This document shows, piece by piece, positions 34,922 to 36,089 of a stretch of DNA of 36,089 bases (its first letter is position 1; every line of letters begins with the position of its first letter). Below the pieces are notes generated by a model. The model was given only the letters and a program-made list of their open reading frames with translations. It was not told the origin of the DNA and ran no database searches. The DNA is from Marinitenerispora sediminis (GTDB lineage: Bacteria > Actinomycetota > Actinomycetes > Streptosporangiales > Streptosporangiaceae). The DNA lies in NCBI RefSeq assembly GCF_003336425.1, contig NZ_QEIO01000046.1, forward strand, positions 1-36,089, given 5' to 3'. Position numbers and translations under genes: made by a program.

Positions 34922-35013
34922 GCGGTGCCATGCGTTCCCGCCACGCGGTGCCGTGCGTTCCCGCCACGCGGTGCCGTGCGTTCCCGCCACGCGGTGCCGT
35001 GCGTTCCCGCCAC
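34922..35013. repeat. Four tandem copies of a 23-bp unit upstream of ftsK
   Basis: Units at 34922-34944, 34945-34967, 34968-34990 and 34991-35013 begin GCGGTGCC and end CCCGCCAC. Only the first differs (A for G at position 9). Each unit contains GCGT-N7-ACGC spanning the junction to the next, a small potential hairpin. The period is not a multiple of 3 and no gene covers it, so it is an intergenic minisatellite that may vary in copy number between strains. Confidence 0.93.
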
Positions 35014-35070
35014 GCAGGCTGCGACACGCCCACGGCCGGTGGGAGGCTGATCCCGCCGGGGCTCGCTTAG

Positions 35071-35076
35071 TAGGCT
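35071..35076 (+). promoter_or_regulatory. -10 element for a leaderless ftsK transcript
   Basis: TAGGCT (TANNNT) ends 7 nt before ATG 35084 with no Shine-Dalgarno between. It lies 58 nt after the tandem repeat. Confidence 0.5.
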
Positions 35077-35083
35077 GCCCACC

Positions 35084-36089
35084 ATGGCCACCCGTGTGCC
35101 CAAGACCCCCCAGCGTTCCGGCGGTGGAGCGGCCCGCAGCGGCGGTTCGGCCCGCAAGTCGCCGGCCGGCCGCTCCGGGGCCGCCGCCCCGCGTGCCCGG
35201 AAGGCCCCGGCCCCGCGTCCCCGGCCGCAGAGCGCGGGCGAGGGGCCCGTCGCGCTGCTGTTCACGTGGTTCGGCCGCGGCCTGCTGCTCATCTGGAAGC
35301 TGCTCGCGCACACGGTGGGCGGGCTGGCCCGCACGGTGGGCCGCGGCGCTCGCGACCTCGACCCGGACCTGCGCCGCGACGGTCTCGGCATGGTGCTGCT
35401 GGCGGCCGGGCTGCTGGTCGCCGCGGCGGTGTGGTGGGACACCGAGGGGCCGCTGCTGGACGTGACGCGGATGGTGGTCCTCGGGGCCTTCGGGACGTTC
35501 TCCCCGGTGCTGCCGCTGCTGTTCCTGCCGTTCGCGTGGCGGCTCATGCGCACGCCGGGCAGCGGCCGGACCGACGTCGGACGGCTGCTGATCGGGGCCG
35601 CCGCGCTGCTGGTGGGCCTGCTGGGGCTCATCCACATCGCCCACGACATCCCGTGGCCGTCCGACGGCCAGACGGCGATGCGCCGCGCCGGCGGCCTGAT
35701 CGGGTTCGTCGCCTCCGGGCCGCTGTCGCAGCTGGTCACCCCGTGGGTCACCGGGGTGCTGCTGTTCATGCTCATGGTGTTCGGCCTGCTGGTGGTGACC
35801 GCCACGCCCGTGCACCGCATCCCTGACCGCGTGCGGCAGCTGTTCGGCGGCCTGGCTGCGCGCGACGGCGGCCCGGACGTCGGGATGGACATCCTCGACG
35901 GCGAGGGGGCGAAACCGGCGCGCCGGCGCCCGAAGCGGCCCGCCGGGTCGGCGGCCCGGCGGGCGGGCGCGCGCCGGTCGGACGCGGCCGAGGAGGCGCC
36001 CGAGGACCTCGACACGGTCGCGGGCGCGAACGAGCGGCCCTACGACACCCCGGTCGTCGAGGGGGAGCGTCCCACCGACCCCCTCCCAC
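35084..36089 (+). CDS. ftsK: DNA translocase FtsK/SpoIIIE, N-terminal part (runs off window)
   Basis: The first 335 residues of a septal DNA translocase; the frame is open to the end of the window. The N-terminus is basic and Ala/Pro-rich (about 1-53). Then come membrane segments: GLGMVLLAAGLLVAAAVWW (about 101-119), MVVLGAFGTF and PVLPLLFLPFAW (about 130-153), LLIGAAALLVGLLGLIHI (about 167-184) and VTGVLLFMLMVFGLLVVT (about 223-240). After helix 4 the cytoplasmic linker starts with VHRIPDRVRQLFGG, then charged low-complexity sequence. The motor domain lies beyond the window. Assignment rests on the membrane pattern, the linker and the position downstream of rnj, its usual place in actinomycetes. 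Confidence 0.88.
   Translation, partial: MATRVPKTPQRSGGGAARSGGSARKSPAGRSGAAAPRARKAPAPRPRPQSAGEGPVALLFTWFGRGLLLIWKLLAHTVGGLARTVGRGARDLDPDLRRDGLGMVLLAAGLLVAAAVWWDTEGPLLDVTRMVVLGAFGTFSPVLPLLFLPFAWRLMRTPGSGRTDVGRLLIGAAALLVGLLGLIHIAHDIPWPSDGQTAMRRAGGLIGFVASGPLSQLVTPWVTGVLLFMLMVFGLLVVTATPVHRIPDRVRQLFGGLAARDGGPDVGMDILDGEGAKPARRRPKRPAGSAARRAGARRSDAAEEAPEDLDTVAGANERPYDTPVVEGERPTDPLP

Noticed and set aside
34922-35013. CRISPR array
   Set aside because: The 23-bp units are directly abutted with no spacers and no cas genes nearby; it is a plain tandem repeat.

Overview
The window is a very G+C-rich chromosomal segment of an actinomycete. The signs are near-total G/C at third codon positions, many GTG and TTG starts, a long Gly/Pro-rich IF2, a SpoIIAB-like/XRE/DUF397 cassette and many genes that appear to be transcribed without a leader. 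The order proS - (two small genes) - rimP - nusA - ylxR - infB - DUF503 - rbfA - truB - ribF - rpsO - pnp - M16 peptidase - dapB ... dapA - rnj - ftsK is the conserved actinobacterial translation/RNA-processing block known from Streptomyces and Streptosporangiales. The genus cannot be fixed from the sequence alone.

Layout. 1-1029 is the 3' end of proS. 1056-2055 (minus strand) holds a lipoprotein gene and a ferritin-like DUF4439 gene. 2446-9395 is the rimP-to-truB translation operon. It is followed by a streptothricin-acetyltransferase-like GNAT gene (9477-10019), ribF, rpsO with a good intrinsic terminator, pnp, an M16 zinc protease, an exported type I inorganic pyrophosphatase and dapB. The core order resumes at dapA (32188), which is translationally coupled to ribonuclease J, and the window ends inside the N-terminus of ftsK.

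Between dapB and dapA lie about 14.5 kb of mostly accessory genes. (i) A urease cluster has a fused gamma-beta subunit (ureAB), ureC with every nickel/active-site residue kept, a 1.1-kb stretch without a convincing gene, then overlapping ureF-ureG-ureD. There is no ureE, but UreG ends in a histidine-rich tail. (ii) A DUF1707 protein. (iii) A whiJ/abaA-like regulatory cassette (XRE-DUF5753 regulator, two DUF397 proteins, divergent SpoIIAB-like ATPase) of visibly lower G+C, with a control region packed with dyads, and a NUDIX gene downstream. (iv) A MocR-type regulator divergent from an AhpD-like/PEP-mutase-like gene pair. (v) menA, a GNAT acetyltransferase and a small holin-family membrane protein.

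Recurrent structure outside genes: six starts (dapB, the DUF1707 gene, the ahpD-like gene, mocR, dapA, ftsK) lie 6-8 nt after a TANNNT -10 element and lack a Shine-Dalgarno, the signature of leaderless transcripts. Strong hairpins lie after infB, truB, rpsO, pnp and the M16 gene and between convergent genes. There is a four-copy 23-bp tandem repeat before ftsK. A triplicated hairpin arm before dapA permits alternative folds. All coordinates and motifs were read by eye; no database search was possible.
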